Source of the DNA: Xanthostigma xanthostigma
Taxonomy: Eukaryota > Arthropoda > Insecta > Raphidioptera > Raphidiidae
Direction of reading: 5' to 3'
Length of the DNA: 64,000 nt
Assembly: GCA_963575645.1 (NCBI GenBank)
Contig: OY754465.1
Location: 45,100,401 to 45,164,400, forward strand
The first letter of the stretch is position 1, and each line of letters begins with the position of its first letter. Below, one piece after another: positions 11,007-23,000 of the stretch. Below the pieces are notes generated by a model. That model did no database searches. It was not told the DNA's origin and saw only the letters and a program-made list of their open reading frames with translations. The translations under genes were made by a program, and so were the position numbers.

Positions 11007-12821
11007 ATGAGTCGACGGAGGGAACCTTTGCCATTCAATTTAGTAGGCATGACGGAGGATGAATTATATGATGAAATAGAAAGAATTGAGAATGACTGTG
11101 CGTCAATTCCATCAAATAACGATTCAGACAATGATAGCGACGTGGAAGAAGAGAACTTCGTAGAAGATACCACTATAAATCTATTGGACAATAAGTATAG
11201 TGATACCGAAATTGTATTGTCTGATTCGGATAATGAATTATCCGATGAATGGGATGCAAATGACACAGTTCCATTGGCAACATTGGCACAAAGATATGAG
11301 ACAAAAAACGTAACAACTTGGAATAATCTTGTGACTAATATCAAATCACCAGAACCGTTCATTGGTGATGTCGGTCTACCGCGTTTTATTCAAGATCGCG
11401 AAACTCTGAATCCTTATGAGGCATTTAATTTGCTGTTCACTGATGATATTTTGAATCACATCGTTTTTCAAACGAATTTATATGCAGAGCAGCAATTCCA
11501 AGCAACCGGAAAAACATATAATAAGACCGATATTAATGAGATGAAAACATTTTTAGGGATTAATTTACTAATGGGTATCAAACGATACCCTAGCTACAGA
11601 GACCATTGGAGTACGTCTCCAGATCTTCATGATCCATATGTGAGTAAATTAATGACATTACATAGATTTGGGTGGCTTCTTACACATCTCCATTTAAACG
11701 ATAATAGCGTAATGCCCGAACGTGGCAGTAAACATTTTGACAAACTTTATAAATTGCGGCCCGTTCTGGAAAATCTAAAGACTAATTTTCAATTATGCAT
11801 GCAGCCACATGAGAACATCGCTGTAGATGAGTCAATGATCAAATTTAAAGGACGTTCTTCTTTAAAGCAGTACTTACCCAAAAAGCCTATCAAAAGGGGC
11901 TATAAAGTATGGGTACTAGCAGACGAAACTGGGTACTGCTGGAATTTTCAAATATATACTGGAAAGACAGGGAATGAAATAGAAAAAAATTTAGGAGCCA
12001 GGGTTGTCAAAACTTTAGTAGCCCCACTTATAAATAAAAACCATAAATTATATATTGACAACTTTTTTGTGTCAGTAATGCTTATGCGAGACCTTCTACA
12101 GGTAAAATTATTTGCTTGCGGCACTGTAAATATAAATAGGAAAGATTTACCTAAATTTAAATCAGACAAAGATTTAAAAAGAGGAGAATATGAGTGGCAC
12201 ACGAGTAATATTGGGGTCACTGCAATAAAATGGCGTGATAAGAGACCCGTCCACCTGTTATCTAATTATCACAATCCTACAGAGATTACGGAAGTTAAAA
12301 GAAAGGAAAAAGATGGAACCACTGTTCAAATACCATGCCCCGTGTTACTCACAGACTACAATAAAAATATGAATTTTGTCGATAAGTTTGACCAGAAGAG
12401 AGCATACTATGGGGTTGATCGCAAAAGTCATAAGTGGTGGCATAGAATATTCTTTTTTTTCTTAGATGCAGCATCGGTAAACGCGTTTGTTATTTATAAA
12501 TTGCATAATACTTCGTCTTCGCTAAGTCTAAAAGATTTTCGAAGACAGATTTCTGAAGGTCTAGTTGCCAATACATTCGTGAAAAAAAGATCTTTGCCCC
12601 TGGAACTTTCCACAACGCTCAAAAAACACAAGCCTTCAGTATCTGAGACTGTTAGATTAACTGAAAGCAGTCACCAGCCGATAAGGACCAGCCGTAGACG
12701 ATGTGCCCATTGTAGCACGAAGAAAAATGATATTCGAACTAATTGGCAATGTAGCGTGTGTCAAGTTCCCCTATGTTTAGGGAAAACAAAAACCTGTTTT
12801 CAATCTTTCCACAGAAAATAA
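11007..12821 (+). CDS. piggyBac transposase, intact
   Basis: Predicted 604-residue DDE/D transposase that cuts and reinserts the element at TTAA in the nucleus by a hairpin mechanism. An acidic Asp/Ser/Glu-rich N terminus (about residues 20-90) precedes the PGBD core. Catalytic aspartates by family alignment are D274 in VDESMIKFKGR, D351 in LYIDNFF, and D459 with neighbouring D462 in FVDKFDQ. WWHRIFFFFLDAASVNAF follows, as in the family. The C terminus (from about residue 566, CAHC..CSVC..C) is a Cys/His-rich RING/PHD-like zinc domain that binds terminal DNA. There are no stops or frameshifts. The start ATG follows GGTAAA and gives MSRRREPLPF; length is close to the usual 590-610. A stop at 12819 is followed by AATAAA. 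Family membership is secure; activity is inferred. Confidence 0.95.
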   Translation: MSRRREPLPFNLVGMTEDELYDEIERIENDCASIPSNNDSDNDSDVEEENFVEDTTINLLDNKYSDTEIVLSDSDNELSDEWDANDTVPLATLAQRYETKNVTTWNNLVTNIKSPEPFIGDVGLPRFIQDRETLNPYEAFNLLFTDDILNHIVFQTNLYAEQQFQATGKTYNKTDINEMKTFLGINLLMGIKRYPSYRDHWSTSPDLHDPYVSKLMTLHRFGWLLTHLHLNDNSVMPERGSKHFDKLYKLRPVLENLKTNFQLCMQPHENIAVDESMIKFKGRSSLKQYLPKKPIKRGYKVWVLADETGYCWNFQIYTGKTGNEIEKNLGARVVKTLVAPLINKNHKLYIDNFFVSVMLMRDLLQVKLFACGTVNINRKDLPKFKSDKDLKRGEYEWHTSNIGVTAIKWRDKRPVHLLSNYHNPTEITEVKRKEKDGTTVQIPCPVLLTDYNKNMNFVDKFDQKRAYYGVDRKSHKWWHRIFFFFLDAASVNAFVIYKLHNTSSSLSLKDFRRQISEGLVANTFVKKRSLPLELSTTLKKHKPSVSETVRLTESSHQPIRTSRRRCAHCSTKKNDIRTNWQCSVCQVPLCLGKTKTCFQSFHRK

Positions 12822-13452
12822 TTTCAAAAAGACTGGCGAAGTCAATGAAAACTAATAAGAAATGTTCTGATTTTGTTTGAACCCTGTTATTTTCATTTTA
12901 TGTATGGTGGTGCTAAAAATGAACCTCCGGCTAATTTTTTTTTTAGTTGAGTTGTTTTTTTCTTCTTCATTTATTTATATTCAAAATACTCAAGATATGT
13001 ACTTATATTCCGTTTTTATGATAAAAAATTTTCGTGTACCTGTAGGGTTTTATTTTCAATAAAATTTTCGTACCTCAAAGAGTTAAATTTCAATCTCATT
13101 TAAAATTTCTGGTAAGAATATTTTTAAACATTTTTGTTGATGAAATACTGTTCAGTTGCTGTTCCTAGCCTTAAAAGCACGGCCGGGAAAACGAACATTC
13201 GCAGGATATTATTCAAAACGTATTTTTTACCGATTTAATTGCTTCATTATAGACGTATACATTATTCTTCGTTATCGATTTAAAATTCATGACAAATATT
13301 GATGACTTGTACAATTGAATGTAGGTACAGCGTGTCAGAAAAAAGTAAAACATTTTGCATTTCTTCTATGATGACTTCTAAAATAAATTTTGACAAAGAG
13401 AATATCGTAAAATACGGTTACAAGTCAATTGATCTGTAATCAACGCATTAAG

Positions 13453-13760
13453 CTTGCACGACCCGCACAGCACGAAGCTAAAAAGCCTGTTCGCAAACCC
13501 GCATGTTAACGGAGTAGCGTACATTAAACCAGCGCTCGCAACCAGCAACGACCGTCAGTCGGTCTCCTGCAATTTCTGCTAGCTGTGCTGAGCCCATCTT
13601 GTGTGCTAGTGATGTGGAATTTTCATTAATTAATTTGCATTAGTAAAATCACTTAGAAACTGCAAAGTCTTCACTGCAAATCACGAAACTTGCACTAAAA
13701 TTTGCTAGTTCGTGTTGGGTGCAGGTTTGTGCTGTGCAGGTCGTGCAGATTTAGGTTTGA
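13453..13760 (-). mobile_element. MITE (family D), copy 2
   Basis: About 300 bp bounded by inverted ends TGCACGACCCGCACAGCAC (left, near 13455) and GTGCTGTGCAGGTCGTGCA (right, near 13731..13749), one mismatch. The right half is homologous to 4185..4345 in reverse orientation. There is no coding sequence; the open frame antisense to it is incidental. Confidence 0.6.
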
Positions 13761-14492
13761 CAGGTGTGCGCGGTTTTTTAAACAAATAAATCAATTTGTC
13801 TGCCGCTGTGAGATGAACGAATATTTTTTCTGATGTTTTATATTGATTGATGACATTCTGAACTAATATCAAAAACCATTCTCGTATCACGATCTAGAAT
13901 TTTGTACTTCTAGTTGTAACGGGAAGGTACACCGAGGCGTATTTTCAACGTGTCTGTTTTCTTTGCAGCTAAAAATAAATTAGTATAGCTGACAATCTTT
14001 ATTTAAAAGCTGTTTTGAAGCGCATGTTACTCTTTTAGTTAGAATTTATGTGGAGATAAAATGTTTTTAAACACAATTAATATAACAAAATAAATCCTGA
14101 AAGAACATCTACGGCGAGATATAAAAATACCAAAAATTTGACATAAGCCATTTGGCCTTTCTGTCGAAGATATAAAACGTGATGGCATTAAAAGTCGTAA
14201 GAATTTACGATGGGGGACGTTTTTACTTGTGTGTTCATATTAAGTTTATTGTTGTGGTAGCTTGTAAATTATAAAATTTTTCGTCAGCAAACGGAAAACA
14301 ATTAAACATACTGTATTACAATTTTAAATAAGGCGATAAATTTATCTAATTTGCACAGCATAGCAGTTAAAAGTACTATTAACGAGTTAGTTAAGATTAG
14401 GTTGTAAATATGTTATTAATTTTAGTTATTTTCCGGCAAATAATTTTTCATCAAAATTGTACAACTATAAAAATAATTTTATTTTTCTTCTC

Positions 14493-14742
14493 CAGTATTA
14501 CGTAAGAACCAAAGGAGGAGGGGGTCTTTGTTTAGCTTATTTTTGATGACATACGGGGCGGGGGGTCCAGGTGGTGATGACATCAGCAATATTTATAAAG
14601 ATACTTGAACAGATTTAAAAAAAATATAAGTATACCAATGTTTACGTAAGCATACAGAGGAAGGGTAAGAGCTTCGCTTACTTTTGCTGAGGAGGAGGGG
14701 GAGAGGGTCAAAAATTACTAAAATTCTGCTTACGTAATACTT
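14493..14742. mobile_element. MITE with TATTACGTAAG ends
   Basis: About 250 bp bounded by CAGTATTACGTAAG on the left and CTTACGTAATACTTG on the right. The interior has purine-rich GGAGGAGGGGG tracts in both halves. No open frame of note. Confidence 0.6.
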
Positions 14743-15171
14743 GAATGGCCCCAGTGGTCAACTAAATGCTTTCTGGGTGCCATAACAGTCGAGATAAGAT
14801 AATGATGATAACAAAATTGTACACAAGGGAAGATATACATTTTTGAAAAACATTTATTTTGCAAGAGTTGCAACTTGCAAGACGGACGAGCGTAAGCCGC
14901 GTTATAATCAAGCCGTGCTCTAAATAAAAACCTTTATTGATCTCAATAACGTTTATCCTTGAATGTGAATACTTTTGATCTATAATGGAGAAGAATGCGT
15001 CAATAAGAGTCGGTTAAAAATACTTGACTACAATATAGTTAGCTAAATTACACTGAAAGAATTGCCTTTAGTTAAGTTTATCATTTAATGTGTTAGTCAA
15101 TGGATTGGAAAATGGAAACCTTTTTATTGATCGTTTCCGTTGCTCCAGATTAATTTCAACTTACTGTGGAC

Positions 15172-15390
15172 TTTTATACCCGACTGCGCCAGGAGGAGGG
15201 TAATGTTTTTCAAGTGTATCCATGTGGGGGTGTATGTCTACTTCTTTGGCAAGTTCTGTAGCCTAAACGGCTTGATGGATTTTGACATATTATGAGTCGT
15301 TAACTTCATCTTAATTGTGGGAGTGAAATGGGGTAATATTTAAATATGGCGTCAGCAAATCAAAAAAGAGAGGGGGAATAAAAAAATGTT
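15172..15390 (+). repeat. RTE-like LINE 3' fragment
   Basis: The phrase ACCCGACTGCGCCAGGAGGA followed by GTAATGTTTTTC and TAGCCTAAACGGCT matches a 3' region I know from widespread insect RTE-type repeats. No reverse transcriptase coding sequence is attached. Family assignment is from memory. Confidence 0.45.
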
Positions 15391-16093
15391 CTGTTATTAT
15401 AACATAATATGGCTAAATAAAAGCTAGTAATATCCATTTCTAAATATTATGTGTATTGTGTAAAAAAACCCGAATGCGTAAAAATGACTAACTAAAAGGG
15501 AGAAAATACAAATTATTTTAAAAAACAAGAAACTCGACTGCACAAAAATGAAATTATAACTAATAGACGAAAAAAAGTCTTCAAATCTCAACATGCAGCG
15601 GGTGGGGACTCGTTCAAAAACAAACGAGAGAAACAAATAGGTTTCCGTCTGATGAATGTTGAGATTTTCCGACTTGTTTCCTCTTTATAGTTATTAATTT
15701 CATTTTTGCGCAGTCGGATTTCTTGTATTTTCAAATAATTATTTTTCGTCGTAAATCATCACATTCTCTCATCGAAAGACAGTGCAGTTATTTCTCTAAA
15801 TTGGATGAGCGAGGAACGTTCATTTTGTTATAAAATGTATGTCCAATGTCCACGCGTTTATTATTAGAATTGACAAACCTAATTTTAACGTTTGTAGAGT
15901 ATAAAAACTATACTTCTATAAATAAACGCGTGAACAGATAGCAATAATGTTTCAAACATTTTATAATACAAAACTTAATTCAACCAAAGTATGAAGTTTC
16001 CGCACTAAAAATAATTTACGGAAAACTTTTAAATCGAGACTGATTTTTCTTACTTTTCCATAGTATACACGGGAGAATGATCTATATTCTATA

Positions 16094-16651
16094 CAGGATG
16101 TAAACACGAAAGGTGCACATAGGGAAATTAACATTGGGAAAAAATGACTGGATCAAAGTGAGCCTTGAAATCTTGTTTTTCAATTTGACAGATAATATTC
16201 TTTTGCGAAATGAATGTGTATACTACCGAAGAAAATATTCAAATGATTACAACATAATCGGACTTTTTAAATTCCCAAAAATACTTAAATATGCTGCGAG
16301 ATCAAATATCTCCGCCTATTCGTGTAGAACCTAAAGACATTGGGTCACTGATTTACCGACGCGTATACGTCATACCAGTCAGACAATTTTTGAATGAAAT
16401 GTTTCCAAACAGATGGAGTTGCTTTTTTTGTTTTATTTTTGTACAAAAAAATTAAAATAATGATTTATAAGAGCTTTTTAATATTAAAAAAGCCAAGTAA
16501 AATAAAAATAAATCAAAATAAAATAGAAATCATCAAGATTACCACGATAATTTTATAGAAATAACAATTAATGCAGTCATGGCTAACTCTGATCCAAGTA
16601 TTTTTTCCCAATGCTAATTTCCCTATGTGCACCTTACGCGTTTACATACTG
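16094..16651. mobile_element. MITE with about 70-bp inverted ends and TA duplication
   Basis: The left end TA|CAGGATGTAAAC and right end GTTTACATACTG|TA give a TA duplication. The inverted arms extend about 70 bp through AAGGTGCACATAGGGAAATT and ATTGGGAAAAAAT. The arms are about 85% alike by eye, so the insertion is not very recent. Two short open frames here are products of the arms. Confidence 0.72.
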
Positions 16652-17375
16652 TATATAGAAGTTTTGCGATCGTGCAAAAATTTAATGTTGGAGTTTTAGG
16701 TGAATTTAAAACGTTCCCAAGCTTCCTGAATAAGAAAATAAGTCTGTCGCGCCCAAACTACTGGATCTTGGTTGTACATGCAAAATTGATCCTAGTGAAA
16801 ATAATTATTTATCAATCAACATTGAAGAATTAGCTTTAATTATTATTGTTTTGTCAACTTTTCTTTTAGTTCTATCTATGAATTCTATGACTGATAAAAA
16901 AAAACTTGCTATTGTTAGAATGTGTAAATATAAAAAATATTACACAATAAAATTTTCGAAAAATAATGAGTGTGTAAAATTTAAAATTATGCATTTTAAA
17001 ATTTTTCATAAACTGGCTTTAATTAGCTAACTTTATTGTCAGTTAACGAAGTGAAGCCGGAATGTATTTGCTTGGTAATGAAGTCAATTAACAATGTGTT
17101 TAATTAATCACCTACATCAATACGACATAAATTAAGTTTTTTGAAAACTATATTATCGTCTGCTGCATATATTTATGTCAATCCAGTATTTTCAACACAG
17201 ACTCTATGTTGCGTTGTCAAGAATGTGTCATATCAGAACTATGAAGCTTTTTTAGTGCGTTGATATAAGAGTGCTTTATAGATTTTTTTGAAAAATAGTA
17301 AACTTTATTTAACAATTTTAAACTCAAAGCAAGTTTTCCCACCATCAACACCGTCGCTGCCACCACCTTTCATTT

Positions 17376-17730
17376 TTAGGGTTCTGTACCTCAAAAGGAA
17401 AAAATGAACCCTTATAGGATCACTTCGTTGTCCGTCTGTCTGCAGAAAAGACCTTTTTTCTCAGGAACGCGGGGAGGTATCAAGTTGACATAAATATCAA
17501 ATACTCAGGTCTGTATTCCCTTGGAGCTGTGAAAAAATAAAACTTCTAAGTCGACCCAAAAGATATGGCGTTTATGTCGCATATTTTGACACTCGCAAGG
17601 GAATCAAAACCTATAGGGTACTTCCCGTTGATCTAGAATCATAAAATTTGGCAAGAAGCAATGTCTTATAACACAAGTAAAGGACGAATCCAAAATCCGT
17701 AAATTTGTAGTTACATCACATTTTTTTGCG
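17376..17730 (+). repeat. Conserved interspersed repeat (AGGGTTCTGTACCTCAAAAG type)
   Basis: The string AGGGTTCTGTACCTCAAAAG, then CCCTTATAGGATCACT, TCTCAGGAACGCG, GGAGGTATCAAGTTGA and AAACCTATAGGGTACTTCCC, is a repeat seen in many arthropod genomes. It encodes no protein. I recognise it from memory and cannot place it in a named class. Confidence 0.55.
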
Positions 17731-18661
17731 ATTATAAACTTATTTGCAATTGATAAACTGACCGCGACCTATGTCGATGGGGACACACAGAAAATGATTG
17801 CTTTTCTAAATACATAGGAATTTTTTGGGTTTCTAAGCGGAAGTGGTATAAAAAACTATGTTAAAAACAGGTACAAAAACATTTAAAAAATATAGCCTTT
17901 ATATATCAACCAAATATTTTTCGAGAATAGACTTCAAATTCAATGCTCTTCTTATGAAGAAATAGGTATGTGCGGTCACAATTAAGGCCATTTTCGTATC
18001 AGATTTTCTGACAATACTTTCTGCAAACTAGCATTTATTTATGATGAGGATAAACGTGTTAAAATCACAGACGGCGCGGGCGTCCGAATTCAATGAACGG
18101 GATAGCAATTTGTTTTTTTATTAATATTTTACCATTCCAACACCACACGTGAGAAATGGTACTAATTAAGGACAAAATTCAGTTTTCAAAATTTTACAAT
18201 ATTTCTTCGTTATGCGGTCATCCAAATCCAAACAAAACATATTTTCGGAAAAAAATCTGCGCGTCTGTTAATGCGTAAACATGATACATGTCAGTCAGAT
18301 GGATGGGTGGATTGAAATCAAATTTTGCTACGTTTAATATGCAAATATGAAGAGCCCTATTGTTTTTAAGGAAAATTGGCGCATGCGCAAAAGAGATACG
18401 AGTATATGCTATAACGTCGTTTTGTGTATAAACTATAAAATTGGTATACTTTTCATAACGGTCATATTATATTCTATTTATTACAAGTTTTGTATTTTTT
18501 TTTCCTGAACTATGTATCGGAAATATTTTGTAAATTAAAAAAATCCGCTGTTCTTTTGTTCTGTAGATCTGTCAGAAAGAATGCTTTGATAAATTTTTAC
18601 ATGACGTGAAACATAATGTGTTGGTAATCGTGCAAACGAATAGCAAATATAATATTTAATA

Positions 18662-18700
18662 CTAGCCGTTACCCACGTCACCGCACGTGATAACAAATTT
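18662..18700 (-). repeat. Helitron-like 3' terminus
   Basis: On the minus strand the sequence ends GGGTAACGGCTAG followed by T, the same terminus as the element at 37272..37754. The 5' TC end was not located, so only the 3' end is called. Confidence 0.4.
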
Positions 18701-19500
18701 TATTTTCTTTATTATACCACATCAAATGTCAATATTTTTGAAGTTGGAATGGTTCCGTCGCCCAACTGGCTGGAATGTTTTCTATTGTGTAGAAAAAATT
18801 ATAAACTTTTAAGATCAACAGAACAAATTCTGACGGTAAAATTTCCATTCGACTAAGGAGAACTTCATTAAAACTTGTAGATTCATTGTCAACTATAATA
18901 TAATAATGGCGGTCGTGAATCTGGTATAACAATATGATAATAAATAATGTGATATTGTTAACATCGATGAACTGGAAAAGATTGTTCGCCGCCATTGTTT
19001 TGTGTGGGTTAGTCAAGTGACTATAAATAGCCGGTAATTTTCCACAAATTACACGAATACTGTCTATATTGTGTATAATACGAACGTACTTATGTATTAT
19101 GTACAATATGGGTAGGTACATAGAGTTTTTAGTATTTACATATTATAAACGTACCTAGGTTTATGCAGTATGTACAAATATAGTGACGGCCCGGTAAGAA
19201 ACGCGCGTATAAAAATAATCTCACTGAATCATGGCGTGCTGGTTGTGATATTGATGTCATCATTGGCTATGTGTCCGTAAGTCTATCATCTGTCTTAAGC
19301 TAGGTTTTCAAGTTCGTTTCTCTTCGCTGCACCCTGTATTTTCAAACCGCTGTCCATTAATTATGTGAAAATTTTGGAGCCCACCCTTCCCCTAACAAAT
19401 AAAATTTATTTGATATATTCATGCATTTTGCTTCATACCACTAAATACCTAAGCTGTGATGTCTTCTACGACATTTTTTCTGTGCAATAGGAGCACAATA

Positions 19501-19734
19501 CCCGACTACTGAAAAGTATGAAACAAGAAAATATTCTCATCTGAGGATAGCCGTGATCATATGCCACCTATCCTAACAAAACATTACATTTTAACAGTAG
19601 TAAGCGATCATAAGCTCTAGGGCAAAGTGCATCACGCTATACATCTAGAGGGGCCTCATATAATATATGAGATGGCATAGGAACGGCTATCCTCAGATAA
19701 GAATATGTTTTGTTTCATACTTTTCAGTAGTCGG
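19501..19734. mobile_element. Fold-back MITE (family B), clean copy
   Basis: 234 bp with inverted ends of about 50 bp beginning CCGACTACTGAAAAGTATGA, with GAGGATAGCCGT at the inner edge of each arm. The centre contains ACATTACATTTTAACAGTAG as in 9000..9665. Confidence 0.7.
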
Positions 19735-19789
19735 TCTTTATTTATTGAACTTATTTTTTTATTTAAATTATTTTCTTTGAAGTTATTTC

Positions 19790-20008
19790 TTATTTGTTTT
19801 CAATTTGCTCCCCTCTGGGACCAAAATTCAAAAATAAATGTAACCTATGTTATTCGGGCCATAATAACGAATCGATTGACACCTTATTTATCAAAATCGG
19901 ATGAATAGTTTAGACGCTACGGTGGAACATCTGTAAATACAAACATACATACATAGACTACTAAACTCATAACCCTTCCTTTTGGCTTCGCCGTAGTCGG
20001 GTAAAAAA
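19790..20008 (+). repeat. LINE-like tail ending CGCCGTAGTCGGGTAAAA
   Basis: The 3' phrase ATAACCCTTCCTTTTGGCTT-CGCCGTAGTCGGGTAAAA and the upstream AATCGGATGAATAGTTTAGA are characteristic of widespread insect LINE 3' untranslated tails. A short related fragment, AACCCTTCCTATTGG, lies at about 9702. No coding part. Confidence 0.45.
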
Positions 20009-23000
20009 CAGTAGTTCCATGTCAACGAATACATATTCGTCCTTTCAATTTAAAGCGAAGCTATTTTTGTTGTAATGTAAAAGTTATTATTGTTTCTAGA
20101 TCGTAATAGAAACAGAATTGTTGAGCTCCAATTTAAAAAGAAACTTAGAAAAACTAAATTATTTTATTTTTTATGGAGGGATGACACATTTGGTGGTATT
20201 AGAAGATTAAAGGATGAAACCTGGTGGCATAGGATCGTTGAAATTGCAAATACTGAATATGTTATTGCATTTTATTTTCTGACGTTTCGGAAATCTTTAT
20301 GCCATCTTCGGAGAATCAATTTGGTGGTGTAAAGGTTTCATCATATACAACATATTTTTTCAGGTTTCTTACTCTATTTTTCTGAAATCTGAATTTACGA
20401 GTCGATTAATGTTTTTTTAACGTGAAAAAATCGTTATAATTTAAACATGCAATTTCTATCTTTCTTGACGCATGGAAACTTAGCTTTACAGCTATAAATA
20501 ATTCAAGTCATTTAGTCTTTACTTCATTTTATCCAAAAAGAACAGTTCCGTACTATTATTCACCCGAGATATTATTGGATTTACGAGAAAGTTAATATTG
20601 AATCACAACTCAAGAAAACAGAGAGCTGGCTGACATCTCGGGACGCATTACAAAAATTTCCTGACAATTTCAGCCTCTCATGACTAATTTGTAATAAAAT
20701 AGACGTAAAAACCCTTTTAAAAACAAGCATATATTCAAATGTAGGTACTGATTCCAATATCCTTATGGTCATATATTATCTGGTTGTGGTAATATATTTA
20801 GTCAGAATTATTTATAGTTTAATTAGTGACCGAATACACAAAAGTGTAAAAGCCAAAAGTTTATAATAAAAAAAAAATTGTAGGTAATCATCGCTGACTT
20901 GGCCTAAAAGCTCATCGCCACAAGTATTATGGATTTTTTATGAACAAGCGACGAGCTTTCAGGTCAGGTTAACAAAACATTGATAAAATGATTTTATTAG
21001 TTTGATCGTTTATTATTTTCTTCGTTTTAGTACATTTTAATAATCTTGTATTTAAAAGGGCTTTTACTTATATTTCACTGTTTTCGTTTTGCCGCTGAAA
21101 TCGTTGTTGGGACTTGTGTCTGGTTGACGCGCTGACTGCGAATATGGAAAAACGTCACTGCCGGCTCGCGTGTGTGGTCATAATATGGATTTTAAAATTA
21201 GAACCGGGTCTATTTTTCGTGCATGTTTGTCTGCTTGTTTTGAGCAAGGACCAATTAGAAAACAGCACCTCATCACGTGGGTGATATGAGCAAACGCCCA
21301 CAAACAAACATGGTGTCATAGTGTGTGTTCTGTTCTAACAATAAACGTTCACTTTTGTTATTCGAACTGTTACTGCACGCGCGCCGAACCTATCGTGTGC
21401 ATAAAAGCCAACATAGAACCTAGCACTACAGCACGCTTGAAACCTAGCGGAAAAACAAGCCTCGCTTACTATAAGCATATAGTATGGATGTATTATCATC
21501 AGAACCGTCTGCCGAACAAAACGAGACCAAACATGGATCACGGCACGTCTACCATAGACTCTTAAAAAATAGTGAACATACTTATCCTGACTGCAGTGTC
21601 ACGTCATAGTTATCAAATCATTGTGTTGTCATCGATACTACATAAGTATGCAAAATTTCAAAGTAATAGATCAAAGTGGAAGTGGTTCAAAATTGACCTG
21701 CAAGATTGGACCCAAACTCATTGGAATAAAAGCTTGTAATAATTATTATAGGAGACGATATCTCGCCCTATATTAGGTACCAAATATTATTACATTAGCT
21801 TGTTTAACTTTTGAATACATATAGAAATCTTTCCCAAAACATTGAGATAGAGTATCTCGACAAAAAAATTTCATACGTAGGTACTCAAAGAACAAGGGCG
21901 AATTTAAGTAGGGGTATAATCAATTAAGCTCACCATTAGGGATAAAAACCCTTTGTAAAGAAGCGACTCTCCTAAAACAGGTATAAAAAAGATTGAAGAT
22001 TGTGGTTCAAAAAGCTTAATGACATCTGAAAACCTAATTTGTTAGAATTAGAGATTTCCAGTTTTAATAATTTTTCAAAATTCAAGTGAAGTTAATAAAA
22101 GAGTGTTAAAAACACGGTACTTGTTCAAACAAGAATAAATAATCCTACTACCTGGAAAATGGCTTAAATACTAAATAATTGGATTCGATGGTCAATGGCT
22201 GTTTTGTACAAAAATGGAGTACCTAAATGACGCAGCATTTTTGTTTAGGCGGACGAAAAATGATAAATAAAATGTCGGTAAATAAAATCTCACACAACCT
22301 TATTTTTGTAGCATCGATCAAACATGAAAATGGTTATTTTTTCCCTATAAGTCGTAACATACGGTCAAATATAAACTATATTTAGGTATAATAGGTGCAT
22401 AACTGGAAATTTTTTTATGACGCATTAAATGATAATAGATAAACATTCTTTAAAAATGTATGTATTGATAAAATATTGTAATACAAAGCGTAACGATTTC
22501 CTGAAAATATTATTTTATCATAAACGACACGACTAGTTGAACCGAATTTTTTAAGCATACGCAGACAATACATGTCAGTAATAATATTTTGCACCCGCGC
22601 ATTTTTAAAAGATACAAATGAAATAAACAGGGCTTCGAGACATAGCGATCGGAACGCCAACATAAATCATTTCTAAACATAACAACAGTTAAGTTGGCAG
22701 TACAACAAGATTATAATATTGTTTTGTTTGATAATAAAATTCGCTTACGTCACATTATTAAAAAAAATGAATTGAAAAACCAAAATGAAAGTACATCAAA
22801 TACAGAACGTGTCAACAGTAAATAAATAAATAATAATTACCAAACACAGTAGTAATGGCGACGAAGGTTTGTAGCATTTCTGTGACACACATACAAATAC
22901 AACTATTTCACTTTAATAATATGTGTGTTTTATACACTACAATGTTCACACTGATATGAAATAATTGAATTACTACTAAACTGTCTCTGCTGTTGTTGAC

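Larger units (their letters stand above)
10572..13082 (+). mobile_element. Structurally complete piggyBac transposon
   Basis: A 2511-bp element flanked on both sides by TTAA (10568..10571 and 13083..13086), the signature piggyBac target. The terminal inverted repeats read CTCTTTCAAGTACG at the left and, complemented, CTCTTTGAGGTACG at the right (12 of 14 match). Subterminal DNA is rich in short palindromes. One uninterrupted transposase gene occupies 11007..12821, followed by an AATAAA signal near 13058 just inside the right end. Length and layout match autonomous piggyBac elements (about 2.5 kb). It lies in the TLK intron in the orientation opposite to the host gene. Nothing in the sequence shows it to be dead. 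Confidence 0.93.

Noticed and set aside
10976..11362. 128-codon minus-strand open frame, Ser-rich
   Set aside because: Antisense of the acidic N terminus of the piggyBac transposase; Ser-rich composition is the complement of Asp/Asn codons.
11948..12220. 90-codon minus-strand open frame
   Set aside because: Antisense shadow inside the piggyBac transposase.
16113..16833. Two 68-73-codon plus-strand frames
   Set aside because: They start inside or just beside the inverted arms of a TA-flanked MITE and match no protein.
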